Shown: positions 27,189 through 37,472 of the stretch, piece by piece
Position numbering within the stretch: position 1 is the first letter of the stretch
How the letters are laid out: the number at the start of each line of letters is the position of its first letter
Source: Clostridiales bacterium
GTDB lineage: Bacteria > Bacillota > Clostridia > Oscillospirales > CAG-272
Direction: 5' to 3'
Length of the DNA stretch: 64,000 nucleotides
NCBI GenBank assembly: GCA_022793655.1
Contig: JAAWDG010000008.1
Coordinates: 22,783 to 86,782, forward strand
Program-made: the position numbers and the translations under genes
Notes under the pieces: generated by a model
Databases searched by the model: none
The model's input: the letters and a program-made list of their open reading frames with translations, nothing else
What the model was told of the DNA's origin: nothing

Positions 27189-29609
27189 TTAAACTTTTGA
27201 AAGGCTCCATATTTTTTGTGCGTATTCTTCAATCGACCGGTCAGAGGAAAAAATGCCGGCGTTGGCGATATTGTGAAGAGCCATTTTATTCCACTTGTTT
27301 TTGTTTTGATAGTCTGTTAGCGCTCTATCATGCGCTAAGCAATAGGAGTCAAAATCGGCAAGGCACATATAAGGGTCTGCAATGCCGTGGCCAGAGAGCA
27401 AATAAGCAAAAAGTTCTGAGAAGGTGTGCCCGTCAAAACCGCTGCCCAAAGCATCGATGGCTCGCCGCAGCCGTTCGCTTTTGTTATAGCAATCGGCGGC
27501 TACATAGCCCCGGCGCCACAGTTCGTCAACTTCATCTGTGTTAAGGCCAAAAATATAAATGTTATCGGGGCCAACCGCTTCTGAAATTTCAATATTGGCG
27601 CCGTCCAGTGTGCCAATTGTTACCGCCCCGTTGATCATGAATTTCATATTGCCTGTGCCGCTGGCTTCTTTGCCGGCTAGTGAGATTTGTTCGCTTAAAT
27701 CGGCAGCTGGAATCAAAATTTCAGCTAATGAGACGTTATAATCCTCCATAAATACAACGCGTATTTTTTCACGCAGGGCCGGTTGCTTTTCGATATCTGA
27801 CGCAATAAAATAAATCAATTTAATAATTTCTTTGGCCATGTGATAACCAGGGGCCGCTTTCGCAGCAAAAAGATAGGTTTGCGGTAGCATATTGAGGGTT
27901 GGATTTTCCTTTAATTTGGTGTAAGCCTCTATAATTTGCAGCGCGTTTAAAAGCTGCCTTTTGTATTCATGCAGCCGCTTGGTTTGCACATCGAAAATGG
28001 AATCGATATTTAAGAGTAAGCCTGTTTTTTCCTTAACATAGCGGGCGAAGCGTTCTTTATTTGCTTTTTTAATCAGTGATAATTGCTCAAGCACGGCGTT
28101 GTCGTTTGCAAATTTAGCAAACTCAGAAAGTTTTTCAGGCTGCTTGCGATAGTCAGGTCCAATGGTTTCGTCAAGCAGAGCAGCTAACATAGGGTTGGCA
28201 TAAATTAACCAGCGTCTGTGTGCAATACCGTTGGTGACGTTGGTGAATTGTTGGGGATCTTTTTTATAATAATCATGGAAAACCGTTTTCGTCAGCAGCT
28301 CTGAATGGAGTTTTGATACGCCGTTGACTTTGTAGGATCCCACCACAGAAAGATTGGCCATGCGGATTTGCCCGCCGCATAAAATGGCCATGCGCGAAAT
28401 GCGATCCCAGTCACCAGGATATAAACTCCAAAGTTCTTGGGTGTACCGGCGGTTGATCTCGACAATAATTTGGTGTATACGGGGTAATTTTAGTTTGAAT
28501 AGGTCTTCATTCCAAACTTCAAGGGCCTCGGGCATAATGGTGTGGTTTGTATATGAAAAAACGTGGGTGCAGACATCCCATGCGTCCTCCCATGAATACG
28601 AATACATATCGAGTAAAATGCGCATGAGTTCGGGAATGCACAGGGCGGGATGGGTATCGTTTAGGTGAATCGCTATTTTTTCTTTGAAATCGGCTAAGGT
28701 GCCATGACCGGCCAAATATTCGGCAATGATATTCTGTAAAGCAGCCGAGCACAAGAAGTATTGTTGCGATAGGCGCAGCATTTTTCCTTCTGTGTGATGG
28801 TCAGAAGGGTAGAGCACTTTCGAGATCGTTTCCGCGCTGATATTTTCTTCAATGGCTTTGACGTATTGTCCTTGCGTAAATGCGCTCATGTTAAACGTGC
28901 GAACGCTATGTGCCCGCCAAAGACGCAAAATATTGACCGCTTCGCTTTCGGCGCCGGTAATCATTAAATCATAGGGAATGGCTTGTACTTCTTCATAATC
29001 GACATGATGAATTTTGCAGCGGCCATTCTCCCAAGATTCTAAAACGCGCCCGCCGAATCGAACAAGACAGCTTTTATCGGCGCGCGGCTCTAACCAGACG
29101 CTGCCGTCGTTCATCCAGTCGTCCGGCAATTCCACTTGTACGCCATCGATGATTTTTTGTTTGAACAGCCCGTATTCATAGCAGATTGTGTGCCCGGTGG
29201 CCGGATAACTCAGCGTGGTCAATGAATCCATAAAACAGGCGGCCAAGCGGCCAAGCCCGCCGTTTCCAAGCCCGGGGTCAGGCTCTTTTTTATAAACGGC
29301 ACTAAGACTAAAACCGAGTTCAGAGAGAGTCTCTCTTACAATGGGTTCAATTCCTAAATTGCACAAGTTGTTTTTTAGGCTTCGGCCAATCAAGAATTCC
29401 ATGCACATATAATAGACGCGTTTTCCGCCTCTTTTTTTACGCGCTTCATGAAATTTGGCTCGTTTTTTAACTAAAATATCCCGTACAACCAGCACTAATG
29501 ATTTGTAAATCTGCGCTTCTTCGGCTTCTTCAGGTGTGACGCCAAAGTAACTGGCAAGTTTGGTTGATAGGGCTTCTTTGAAGCGTTCTTTATCAAAATT
29601 TTGTTCCAT
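27189..29609 (-). CDS. glgP: Glycogen/maltodextrin phosphorylase
   Basis: Releases glucose-1-phosphate from glycogen with pyridoxal phosphate as cofactor. 806 aa, full length (family 750-850). N-terminal MEFLIGRSLKNNL and GLGRLAACFMDSL, IAIHLNDTHPAL in the middle, and EASGTGNMKFMINGA with the PLP Lys near residue 655. The frame opens at 29633 (overlapping the glgA stop as TAATG), but AAAGGG lies before the ATG at 29609, so translation likely starts there. Downstream of glgA in the glg operon. Confidence 0.95.
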   Translation of the reverse strand: MEQNFDKERFKEALSTKLASYFGVTPEEAEEAQIYKSLVLVVRDILVKKRAKFHEARKKRGGKRVYYMCMEFLIGRSLKNNLCNLGIEPIVRETLSELGFSLSAVYKKEPDPGLGNGGLGRLAACFMDSLTTLSYPATGHTICYEYGLFKQKIIDGVQVELPDDWMNDGSVWLEPRADKSCLVRFGGRVLESWENGRCKIHHVDYEEVQAIPYDLMITGAESEAVNILRLWRAHSVRTFNMSAFTQGQYVKAIEENISAETISKVLYPSDHHTEGKMLRLSQQYFLCSAALQNIIAEYLAGHGTLADFKEKIAIHLNDTHPALCIPELMRILLDMYSYSWEDAWDVCTHVFSYTNHTIMPEALEVWNEDLFKLKLPRIHQIIVEINRRYTQELWSLYPGDWDRISRMAILCGGQIRMANLSVVGSYKVNGVSKLHSELLTKTVFHDYYKKDPQQFTNVTNGIAHRRWLIYANPMLAALLDETIGPDYRKQPEKLSEFAKFANDNAVLEQLSLIKKANKERFARYVKEKTGLLLNIDSIFDVQTKRLHEYKRQLLNALQIIEAYTKLKENPTLNMLPQTYLFAAKAAPGYHMAKEIIKLIYFIASDIEKQPALREKIRVVFMEDYNVSLAEILIPAADLSEQISLAGKEASGTGNMKFMINGAVTIGTLDGANIEISEAVGPDNIYIFGLNTDEVDELWRRGYVAADCYNKSERLRRAIDALGSGFDGHTFSELFAYLLSGHGIADPYMCLADFDSYCLAHDRALTDYQNKNKWNKMALHNIANAGIFSSDRSIEEYAQKIWSLSKV

Positions 29610-29632
29610 GTTTTTATCCCTTTCTGTTGTCA

Positions 29633-31096
29633 TTATGCGAAGCTGTTTGGTGGGCAGCTGTTATCATATGAGCAGAGTTCATTGTATAGTTGGGTGTATT
29701 GCGCCGAAGAGGCTTTCCATGAAAAATCGATCGCCATGACTCTTTGCACCAATCGATTCCAAAATTTTTTATCGTGATAATAGCCCACGGCCCGTCGCAG
29801 TGTATAGAGCATATCATGCGCATTATAATTGGCAAAGGTAAATCCATTGCCTTTGCCGGTAAATTCGTTATAGCTTTTAATGCTGTCATAGAGTCCGCCG
29901 ACTTCGCGCACAACCGGTACGGCGCCGTAAACAGAGGCAATCATTTGGGCAAGACCGCATGGCTCGGCGCGTGAAGGCATTAAAAACAGATCGGCAGCGG
30001 CGTAAATCCGTTTGGATAATTTTTTGTCAAATTTTATGATACAGCGCGCCTTGTCGTGCCGCCTTGCTTCTAAATCTCTAAAAAATGCTTCGTATTCTGC
30101 ATCGCCGGTGCCAAGTAAGACGAACTGGATGTCATCGTTTAAAAATTCGTCAATAATACGTTTCACAAGGTCGATCCCCTTGTGCGGTGTGAGCCTGGTA
30201 ATCATGGCGATGAGAGGGATGTCTGCCCATTCAGGCAGTGCCAGCGCTTGTTGTAAAATTCGTTTGTTATCAGCCTTGCCGGACAGGCTTTTGTGCGTAT
30301 ATCTTACCGCCAGATCAGGATCGTTTGCCGGGTCATAATACGTCCTGTCGATGCCGTTTAAAATACCTTTTGTTTTGTACTGCTTGTCCCGTAGAATGGG
30401 GTCTAACCGATGCGCAAATTCCGGACTTTTGATTTCATTGGCATAACGGGGACTCACCGTTGTGAGCTGGTCGCAGCATTCAATAGCGCCTTTCATGACG
30501 TTGATATCGCCGTTCCATTCTACAATGTTGCGTTCCCATGGAGCCAGTTCAAAGACGTCTGACAGAATACCCAAGCTGAAAATTCCTTGATATTCGATAT
30601 TGTGAATGGTAAAGACCGCTTTGATGTTGTTATAACGGGCAATCCCGCTGTAGTGCAGCTTTAAGTACACCACGCTGAGCGCTGTTTGCCAGTCATGCGC
30701 ATGGAGTATATCCGGGAAAAAATCAATCAAAGGCAGAATTTCAAGCACTGCTTTACAGAAAAACGCGTAGCGCTCACCATCGTCATAACAGCCATAGAGG
30801 GTGCCGCGGCGAAAATAATATTCATTGTCAATAAAGTAATAAGTGACGCCTTCTTTTTTTGCTTCAAATACGCCGCAGTATTGATTTCGCCAGGATAACG
30901 GCACGTTGATCGAGCCAAGGAACTGAAACTCGGCGCGCAGATCTTGCCCGATGGTGTCATAAAGAGGCATTACAATTCTTGCATCAGTTCCGTTTTGGCA
31001 TAAGGCTTTTGGCAAAGAGGCGACAACGTCGCCGAGGCCGCCTGTCGAGGCGTAGGGCAGCCCTTCTGATGCGACGAACAAAACTTTTCTTTTCAT
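29633..31096 (-). CDS. glgA: Glycogen synthase (ADP-glucose, GT5)
   Basis: Extends alpha-1,4-glucan from ADP-glucose. 487 aa, two GT-B domains. The nucleotide-binding loop reads YASTGGLGDV; the Lys of the classical KTGGL motif is Ser, as in a number of clostridial homologues. C-terminal FLMPSRAEPCGLAQM holds the conserved Glu region. Overlaps glgD by 4 bases (ATGA) and has AAAGGA upstream. Confidence 0.94.
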   Translation of the reverse strand: MKRKVLFVASEGLPYASTGGLGDVVASLPKALCQNGTDARIVMPLYDTIGQDLRAEFQFLGSINVPLSWRNQYCGVFEAKKEGVTYYFIDNEYYFRRGTLYGCYDDGERYAFFCKAVLEILPLIDFFPDILHAHDWQTALSVVYLKLHYSGIARYNNIKAVFTIHNIEYQGIFSLGILSDVFELAPWERNIVEWNGDINVMKGAIECCDQLTTVSPRYANEIKSPEFAHRLDPILRDKQYKTKGILNGIDRTYYDPANDPDLAVRYTHKSLSGKADNKRILQQALALPEWADIPLIAMITRLTPHKGIDLVKRIIDEFLNDDIQFVLLGTGDAEYEAFFRDLEARRHDKARCIIKFDKKLSKRIYAAADLFLMPSRAEPCGLAQMIASVYGAVPVVREVGGLYDSIKSYNEFTGKGNGFTFANYNAHDMLYTLRRAVGYYHDKKFWNRLVQRVMAIDFSWKASSAQYTQLYNELCSYDNSCPPNSFA

Positions 31097-32226
31097 ATCA
31101 TCTTTCCTTTTTCGATATAGAGTGGCATTGTGTCATGGCCGGAAAGCACCCGGTCATCCCGAATGACGACATTTTTATCGGTGATAGCGCAGTTTAGATA
31201 TACATTTTCGCCTGTGAAGGTGTCTTGAAATAGAATGGAGTTTTTAACGACCGTGTTCTTACCGATTTTAACCCCGCGGAATATAACCGAATTTTCGATA
31301 ATGCCGTCAATTATACAGCCATCAGCAATTAGGGAATCTTTTACATAACATCCATCATTATATTTGGTCGGGGGCGAATTCCGTATCTTCGTTAGAATCG
31401 GACGCTCTTTTTGATGAAGCAAATTATATCGGTTTCTTTTATTGCGGGAAAGGTCCATACTGAGCGCAAAATAATCGGCAAGCGAGGTCATTCTGGCAAA
31501 GTATCCTTTGTGTTTGAAAATTTTGAATTTGCGTTTGCCAATATGGGCGGCGATAATATCTTTTAAAAATGAAGTATAGCTGTGAACGGTGGATTCTAAC
31601 AAAATTTCGTGCAGATAAGAGGTTTTCATAATCATGACGCTCATTGAAAGCTCTCTCTTGCCTGTCAAGGAAGGATTATATAGCTCAAGGCCGGTGATGT
31701 TGCCTTTTTCGTCGGCCGTGTAGACAACGCCGGTGCCGGTGTTGTAATTTAAGGTGTCGACCGTGTGTACGCAAGCGGTCATGTGCGCGCCCGATTTGAT
31801 GTGCTCGTCAATCATTTTACCAAGATCCAGGTTGCAAATCACGTCGCAATCTGACAGTACTACATAAGGTTCTTTAAAATCTAATGAATGGGCTACGCTT
31901 TGCAGCGCTTCTAAGCGAGAAGAATAGAGAAAGTTTGCAGCATTGGCGTGCGCATTGATAAAGGGAGGCAGCAGTTTGATGCCTCCGCTTCGCCTGGCTA
32001 AATCCCAGTCCTTACCGCTGCCGATATGATCCATCAGCGAGTGATAGTTGTAATGGGTAATGACGTTGATGTTGTCGATGTTGGCGTTAACCATGTTTGA
32101 AAGTGCAAAATCAATCAGTCTGTATTTGCAGGCAAAAGGCACGGCCGCAATGGTTCGCTTGCGGGTGAGTTCGCCAATATTCTTATCATGCAGACCCGAG
32201 AAAATAATTCCTGCTACTGAGCCCAT
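31093..32226 (-). CDS. glgD: GlgD, regulatory-type ADP-glucose pyrophosphorylase subunit
   Basis: 377 aa, nucleotidyltransferase-fold paralogue of GlgC found in Firmicutes, where it forms hetero-oligomers with GlgC. N terminus GSVAGIIFSGLHDKNIGELT lacks the GGxGxRL nucleotide loop of GlgC, the hallmark of GlgD. C-terminal left-handed helix repeats (ENSVIFRGVKIGKNTVV). It begins one base after the end of glgC and overlaps glgA by 4 bases; GGAGAG lies 7 bases before the ATG. Confidence 0.95.
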   Translation of the reverse strand: MGSVAGIIFSGLHDKNIGELTRKRTIAAVPFACKYRLIDFALSNMVNANIDNINVITHYNYHSLMDHIGSGKDWDLARRSGGIKLLPPFINAHANAANFLYSSRLEALQSVAHSLDFKEPYVVLSDCDVICNLDLGKMIDEHIKSGAHMTACVHTVDTLNYNTGTGVVYTADEKGNITGLELYNPSLTGKRELSMSVMIMKTSYLHEILLESTVHSYTSFLKDIIAAHIGKRKFKIFKHKGYFARMTSLADYFALSMDLSRNKRNRYNLLHQKERPILTKIRNSPPTKYNDGCYVKDSLIADGCIIDGIIENSVIFRGVKIGKNTVVKNSILFQDTFTGENVYLNCAITDKNVVIRDDRVLSGHDTMPLYIEKGKMI

Positions 32227-33432
32227 TTACAATCTCTCCTTTTCGTTTTGTACAGGAAGGTTTAGCATAGCGCCGCCTTCAATGATTGTTTTTGCTTTTA
32301 GGGTGAGTGATGCACCGATGACGGTGAGTTTGTTTTGAGATCGCGGCGCACCGATTTGACAACCGTATTTAATGAGAGTGCCCTCGTCAATAATGGCATA
32401 CTCAATTTTTGTATTTTTGCCGACAGAAACGTCTGAGAATAAAATAGAGTCTTTGATATGTGCGCCTTTTTCTACCTTTACACTGCCAAATAGAATGGAG
32501 TTTTCCACATGGCCGAAAATTTCACACCCTTCGGATATAATCGAGTTTTGAATTTGCGCCTCATCGCCGATAAACTGCGGCGGCAAATCCTTGCTGCGTG
32601 AAAAAATGCGAAAGGAGCGGTCGTTCAGATCAAATGCGGGTTTGGTGCCTAAAAGATCCATATTCGCTTGCCAAAAGCTTTCGAGCGTGCCTACATCTTT
32701 CCAATAGCCTTGAAATGGATAAGCATATAATTTTTCACCTGTTTGGATCATGGTGGGAATAATGTTTTGGCCAAAATCATGGGCAGACTGATCATTGGCG
32801 GCGTCTTGTTCTAAATATTGATATAAAACTTCGCTGTTAAAGATATAAATGCCCATTGAGGCTTGGTTGCTAATGGGCTTGGCTGGTTTTTCATCAAACC
32901 GGTCAATCCGCCCGTCTTTTTCGGTGTGCATAATACCGAAGCGCGATGCTTCCCAGATCGGAACTTCGATGACAGCGATGGTGCAGTCTGCATGTTTTTT
33001 CTTGTGATAAGTCAGCATGGCCGCATAGTCCATTTTGTAAATATGGTCGCCCGAAAGAACCAAGATATATTCGGGGGAATATCGTTTCAAAAAATGCAGA
33101 TTTTGATAAATGGCATTGGCGGTACCTTTATACCAATCTGCACCGCTTTTTCCTTGGTAGGGCGGCAGTACGGTGACCCCGCCGCTAAGCCGGTCCATAT
33201 CCCAAGGCTGGCCGCTGCCGATGTATTCGTTGAGCATCAGCGGTTGATATTGGGTGAGCACGCCAACCGTATCAATGCCCGAATGAATGCAATTAGACAG
33301 CGGAAAATCGATAATTCGGTATTTTCCGCCAAAAGGCACAGCCGGTTTTGCATTTTTTTCAGTGAGCGTGTAAAGGCGGCTGCCTTGCCCGCCGGCCAGC
33401 AGCATGGCAACGCACTCTTCTTTTTTAAACAT
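32227..33432 (-). CDS. glgC: Glucose-1-phosphate adenylyltransferase (catalytic subunit)
   Basis: Makes ADP-glucose from ATP and glucose-1-phosphate, the first step of glycogen synthesis. 401 aa. [20 protein letters not shown] carries the nucleotide loop, [19 protein letters not shown] the substrate site, [11 protein letters not shown] the metal Asp, and C-terminal hexapeptide repeats follow. Overlaps glgB by 8 bases; AAAGGA precedes the ATG. Confidence 0.97.
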   Translation of the reverse strand: MFKKEECVAMLLAGGQGSRLYTLTEKNAKPAVPFGGKYRIIDFPLSNCIHSGIDTVGVLTQYQPLMLNEYIGSGQPWDMDRLSGGVTVLPPYQGKSGADWYKGTANAIYQNLHFLKRYSPEYILVLSGDHIYKMDYAAMLTYHKKKHADCTIAVIEVPIWEASRFGIMHTEKDGRIDRFDEKPAKPISNQASMGIYIFNSEVLYQYLEQDAANDQSAHDFGQNIIPTMIQTGEKLYAYPFQGYWKDVGTLESFWQANMDLLGTKPAFDLNDRSFRIFSRSKDLPPQFIGDEAQIQNSIISEGCEIFGHVENSILFGSVKVEKGAHIKDSILFSDVSVGKNTKIEYAIIDEGTLIKYGCQIGAPRSQNKLTVIGASLTLKAKTIIEGGAMLNLPVQNEKERL

Positions 33433-35368
33433 AATGCTTTTTCCTTTCTGTCTGTAAAAAGGCGAGCTTGCTTGGTTTATTGTTTTCTTTTTTGCGAATG
33501 GGTTTTAAAATCATGGCGCTGAAGGGGGCCAAATTCAGGCGGAGCATGCCGTTTCGTCTGCATAATAATTTCTTGCGTCCTTTGCCTCCGAAACGACTTT
33601 CTTCACTGTAAAAAACGATGCGGTAATCCGAATGATCGGCCGGTAAAAGGTAAGAAGGATAGCGAGAGCCCGAAAAGTTAATGACAACCGCGAGCTCGTG
33701 CCCGGCGCGATCATACCGTTTATATGAAATGACGTTCTTGTCGCTGTCATTCGGGTTGATCCACTGAAAGCCTTCCCATGAAAAATCAATATCCCAAAGA
33801 GGCTTGTGCTCCAGATAAAAATGATTAAGTTCCGCTGCAAAATAATGCAGCTTATCGTGGGTTTCAAAATCGGTCATGAACCATTCTAATTGATTTTCAT
33901 AATCCCATTCTCTAAATTGTCCGTATTCACATCCCATAAAAAGCATTTTTTTGCCGGGCATGGTCATTAAATAAACAAAAAATGCACGCAGTGTGGCAAA
34001 TTTATCTTGGTATTCGGCATTGACTTTTTCAATCAGAGAACCTTTGCCGTGAACTACTTCATCATGGGAGATGGGCAGAATAAAACGCTCGCTGAAGGCG
34101 TACATCATCGGAAAGGTAAGGGTGTTGTGCTGCCCGCTTCTAAAATAAGAATCGGTCGCAAGATAGCGGAACATATCGTTGGCCCATCCCATGTTCCATT
34201 TGAAGTTGAAGCCGAGACCGCCTTCGTATGGCGGCAGCGTAACGCCGGGGAAAGCAGTGGATTCTTCTGCGATCATCATGACATCAGGAAAACGGGTTAG
34301 GACAGCGCTGTTTAACTTTTGAAAGAAAGCAATCGCCTCTAAATTATAGTTGCCCCCATGTATGTTGGGCGTCCACTCACCCGGTTTTCGATCGTAGTCG
34401 AGATAAAGCATCGAGGCAACTGCGTCGGTGCGCAAACCGTCAATGTGATAAATCTCGAGCCAGAATAAAGCATTGGATATTAAAAAACATTGCACCTCGT
34501 TGCGGCCAACATCAAAACAGCGGGTGCCCCAGGCCTTGTGCTCCATTTTGTTTGGGTTGCTGTATTCATAGAGAGGGCCGCCGTCAAACTCATAAAGGCC
34601 GTGCTCGTCTTTGGGGAAATGAGCCGGCACCCAGTCTAAAATAACGCCAATGCCGGCGCCGTGCATTTGGTCAACAAAGTACTGAAAATCATGGGGCGTG
34701 CCAAAGCGGGATGTCGGCGCGAAGTAAGAGCCGATTTGATACCCCCATGATCCGTCATAAGGATGCTCCATAATCGGCAGCAGTTCAATATGCGTATACC
34801 CCATTTTTTTGACATAAGGAATGAGTAAATCGGCAATCTCTCGATAGTTTAAATAAGCGTCGCCACCAGCGGTTGTTTTCCCATTTTTGGTCCGCCATGA
34901 TCCTAAATGCACTTCATAGATGTTAATAGGAATCGAAAAAGAGTCCTTTCCATTTTTGGCGGTGTTTTCTTTACGTTTATATAGCCATGTTTGATCATGC
35001 CATGTATAGGAGAAGGGATCAAACAAAATAGACGCCGTGCGGCTTAATGTTTCGGAATAAAAGGCATATGGATCTGCTTTGTAATGAGCATTACCGTCTT
35101 TAAATATTTTGAATTTGTATTTATCGTCTGGATTAAACGCTGTGTTGGTAAGCTCGGCCTCCCATACGCCTTGTTCGGTGATGCGTGTAAAAGGTGTTTT
35201 TTGATCATCCCAGTTGTTAAAATCGCCAACTAGCGAAATAGCGTCTGCTTTGGGCGCAAAAACTCTGAATATCATATTTTCGTTTTCTTGATGAGCGCCT
35301 AAGTATTCATAGGTTTTATAGTTTGTGCCTTGATGAAAAAGATAAGCGGCTACATTGTCTTGCCTCAT
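33425..35368 (-). CDS. glgB: 1,4-alpha-glucan branching enzyme (GH13)
   Basis: Introduces alpha-1,6 branches into glycogen. 647 aa: N-terminal CBM48 ([20 protein letters not shown]), GH13 barrel with [28 protein letters not shown] (nucleophile Asp), [13 protein letters not shown] (acid Glu) and [13 protein letters not shown]. The frame opens at 35410, but GGAG 6 bases before the ATG at 35368 fixes the start. First gene of the operon glgB-C-D-A-P-amylase, all on the minus strand with gaps of 33 bases or less. Confidence 0.95.
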   Translation of the reverse strand: MRQDNVAAYLFHQGTNYKTYEYLGAHQENENMIFRVFAPKADAISLVGDFNNWDDQKTPFTRITEQGVWEAELTNTAFNPDDKYKFKIFKDGNAHYKADPYAFYSETLSRTASILFDPFSYTWHDQTWLYKRKENTAKNGKDSFSIPINIYEVHLGSWRTKNGKTTAGGDAYLNYREIADLLIPYVKKMGYTHIELLPIMEHPYDGSWGYQIGSYFAPTSRFGTPHDFQYFVDQMHGAGIGVILDWVPAHFPKDEHGLYEFDGGPLYEYSNPNKMEHKAWGTRCFDVGRNEVQCFLISNALFWLEIYHIDGLRTDAVASMLYLDYDRKPGEWTPNIHGGNYNLEAIAFFQKLNSAVLTRFPDVMMIAEESTAFPGVTLPPYEGGLGFNFKWNMGWANDMFRYLATDSYFRSGQHNTLTFPMMYAFSERFILPISHDEVVHGKGSLIEKVNAEYQDKFATLRAFFVYLMTMPGKKMLFMGCEYGQFREWDYENQLEWFMTDFETHDKLHYFAAELNHFYLEHKPLWDIDFSWEGFQWINPNDSDKNVISYKRYDRAGHELAVVINFSGSRYPSYLLPADHSDYRIVFYSEESRFGGKGRKKLLCRRNGMLRLNLAPFSAMILKPIRKKENNKPSKLAFLQTERKKHYV

Positions 35369-35539
35369 GGTATACTCCGTTTTTATTACATGCTTTGTTT
35401 GTCGATTCATTTAATCATAATGATATTAGTATATATCGATAAAAATTTGTAATGAGTCAAAATGATTAGAAACATATGGAAAGCTTTTAAATGAAATGGA
35501 TTCATAGAATAAATATGGAAAAATTATATAAGAATAGCG

Positions 35540-35577
35540 GAAAACAACCCGCATATTCAACGAATTGCGGGCTGTTT
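35540..35577 (-). terminator. Terminator of spoIIID
   Basis: Minus strand AACAGCCCGCAATTC / GAATATGCGGGTTGTT with a 3-base loop, then TTCC, directly after the spoIIID stop. Bulged but about 12 paired bases. Confidence 0.6.
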
Positions 35578-35589
35578 AGCATTTCATGT

Positions 35590-35871
35590 TCATGCCTGTT
35601 TTGTTTTAATTTTTTTATATTTTTCCTTCGTTGCCATACCGCCTCTGATGTGGCGTTCGGCTTTGTTATCATCCAGAATTTTTTTGGTTTGGGACCAAAG
35701 CTGCGGCGAAATTTGTTTTAGACGGTAGGAGACATCTTTGTGTACCGTCGATTTACTCATGCCGAACACAGTGGCCGTTTGTCTGACTGTCGCGCGTTTT
35801 TCACATATGTATTCGCCAAATTTTATGCATCTTTCGTCAATATTGTCGCGGCAGGCTGCCATATTTTTCAT
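35590..35871 (-). CDS. spoIIID: Sporulation transcriptional regulator SpoIIID
   Basis: Mother-cell DNA-binding protein that tunes the sigma-E regulon. 93 aa from the ATG at 35871, exactly the usual length; AAAGGA 5 bases upstream supports this start over one at 35976. Helix-turn-helix ATVRQTATVFGMSKSTVHKD is the family core and the basic tail (KYKKIKTKQA) matches. A CATATATT box lies upstream, a possible sigma-E -10, but the -35 is unclear. Single-gene unit between the glg operon and a sugar-use group. Confidence 0.95.
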   Translation of the reverse strand: MKNMAACRDNIDERCIKFGEYICEKRATVRQTATVFGMSKSTVHKDVSYRLKQISPQLWSQTKKILDDNKAERHIRGGMATKEKYKKIKTKQA

Positions 35872-35969
35872 CACGGTCCTTTCGTTCAAATATATGTGAT
35901 GATTGATGGAGGGATACCAAAAATTATGTTTTTTTTGAATAAAATGTTTTTCTTTTTTTGCATAACTTA

Positions 35970-35998
35970 TTGACATTCGAGGGTATGTACTATAAAAT
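35970..35998 (+). promoter_or_regulatory. Promoter of the DUF4832-like gene
   Basis: TTGACA (35970-35975), 17-base spacer, TAAAAT (35993-35998), followed 40 bases later by the gene at 36039. Confidence 0.8.
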
Positions 35999-36038
35999 AT
36001 CCGTAGTTAAAGAACATTGTATTTGGAGGATTTTTGAA

Positions 36039-37421
36039 ATGATCGATTTTCGTTCCGCTGCGCTCGAATATGATCGAATTTATACAGCACAGCCTTTAAA
36101 GGGCGTGTGTTTATTCGGCGGTGAGTTTGAGCCGGACGATTATTCAATGGTATATTGCGGTGCCTATTTTGATCAGCTGTATCATATTGACCCGAACAGA
36201 GAGGGGCGCGGTACGCTGCAGGTAGATCGAATTGAACAAATATTGCAAGGGGTTGCCCGCGAAGGCCGTACCGTCGTGTTTCGTCCGGTGGCCTATGAGA
36301 ACGAGCTTCATTTAGATGACGAATTGGTAAAATTATTAGAAGAAGACGGTGATCTCTATACAGATGGAAATCGGCGGTATCCCAATTGGGATAATGCGCG
36401 TCTCATTGCTTATTATTTAGATTTTATCAAGCAGTTTGGCAAGGCGTATGATGGGGATCCGCGGATTGCCTGTGTGCAGATTGGACTTTATGGTGCCTAT
36501 GGAGAGTGGAATTATTGCGGCGTGAAACCTGAGCATCGTGAATACGTGACCATGTCTCATGAATCACAGGTGAAGCTTGTGCGCCAATATTGCCGGTATT
36601 TCCAGAAAACAAAAATACAGGCCAGAAACCCTGAGATGGGCGATACGGTGCATGCGCCGGTCGGCTTTCACGATGATAACTTTGTCTTTAATTCCGCTGA
36701 TTATCATACGCCTGTTTGGGATCGCATGATGGACGAATGTACCGCGCTTGACGGCGAACGGGAAGGCGGATGGTATGAACTGCACGACTTTGAGACATCG
36801 CTGCGCCGCGGCAATCTTTATGACCGCTGGCAGACGCAGATGATGGGTGCGGAAATTTCGGGCGTGATGGGCTTTAAAAATGCTGAGGGCAAACTGATTT
36901 ACGGAAATATGTATGAGGGTGAAAGCTTGCAGGCATTGCTTTTTAATACGACCCATTTCCACATGTCGTTTTCGCTTGGTTTTCAGCGTGGCGGCGGCGG
37001 TGTGCCAAAACGGGGAACAAAACAGTATGAGAATTTCCGCTATGCCGCTTCGGTATTTGGTTATGATTTTATGCTGAAAGAAGTTTCGCTGCAAGAAAAG
37101 ACGCTTGATTTGTCTATCAAGAATTATGGCACAGCACCGCTTTACTATGACTGGGATTGTGAGTTGCTGTTAACTGATAAAGACGGTAATCCCGTAAAAT
37201 CAATTGTCAAACAAACGAATATTAGTCAGTTGCTGCCTATGCAGCGTATGAATTTGGCGTTTGATCTTTCCGAAATAAATGTACCGGCAGGGGAATATGA
37301 TGTATTATTTAGAATCATTAATCCGCTGAAGAGCGATACTGGTAAAGGCTTCCCGCTGATTATGTCTAACAAAATCAGAAAAGATGAATATGCTGTAGCA
37401 GGGACGCTGATTCTTTCTTAA
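36039..37421 (+). CDS. DUF4832-like glycoside-hydrolase-type barrel protein
   Basis: 460 aa, no signal peptide. The IGLYGAYGEWNY stretch near residue 155 matches the G-x-WGEW signature of DUF4832/DUF4874 proteins, which have a beta-galactosidase-like barrel; the Glu is a candidate acid/base. N-terminal KGVCLFGGEFEPDDYSM and C-terminal beta-sandwich (from about 345) fit the same layout. GGAGG 9 bases before the ATG at 36039 fixes the start; an open frame begins at 35958 inside the promoter. Followed after 51 bases by a Gfo/Idh/MocA gene, probably co-transcribed. Catalytic function unproven. Confidence 0.7.
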   Translation: MIDFRSAALEYDRIYTAQPLKGVCLFGGEFEPDDYSMVYCGAYFDQLYHIDPNREGRGTLQVDRIEQILQGVAREGRTVVFRPVAYENELHLDDELVKLLEEDGDLYTDGNRRYPNWDNARLIAYYLDFIKQFGKAYDGDPRIACVQIGLYGAYGEWNYCGVKPEHREYVTMSHESQVKLVRQYCRYFQKTKIQARNPEMGDTVHAPVGFHDDNFVFNSADYHTPVWDRMMDECTALDGEREGGWYELHDFETSLRRGNLYDRWQTQMMGAEISGVMGFKNAEGKLIYGNMYEGESLQALLFNTTHFHMSFSLGFQRGGGGVPKRGTKQYENFRYAASVFGYDFMLKEVSLQEKTLDLSIKNYGTAPLYYDWDCELLLTDKDGNPVKSIVKQTNISQLLPMQRMNLAFDLSEINVPAGEYDVLFRIINPLKSDTGKGFPLIMSNKIRKDEYAVAGTLILS

Positions 37422-37472
37422 ATTTGCTTTGAAATAAAATTTATATAATTCAAGGAGGTTCGCTTTCTTATT

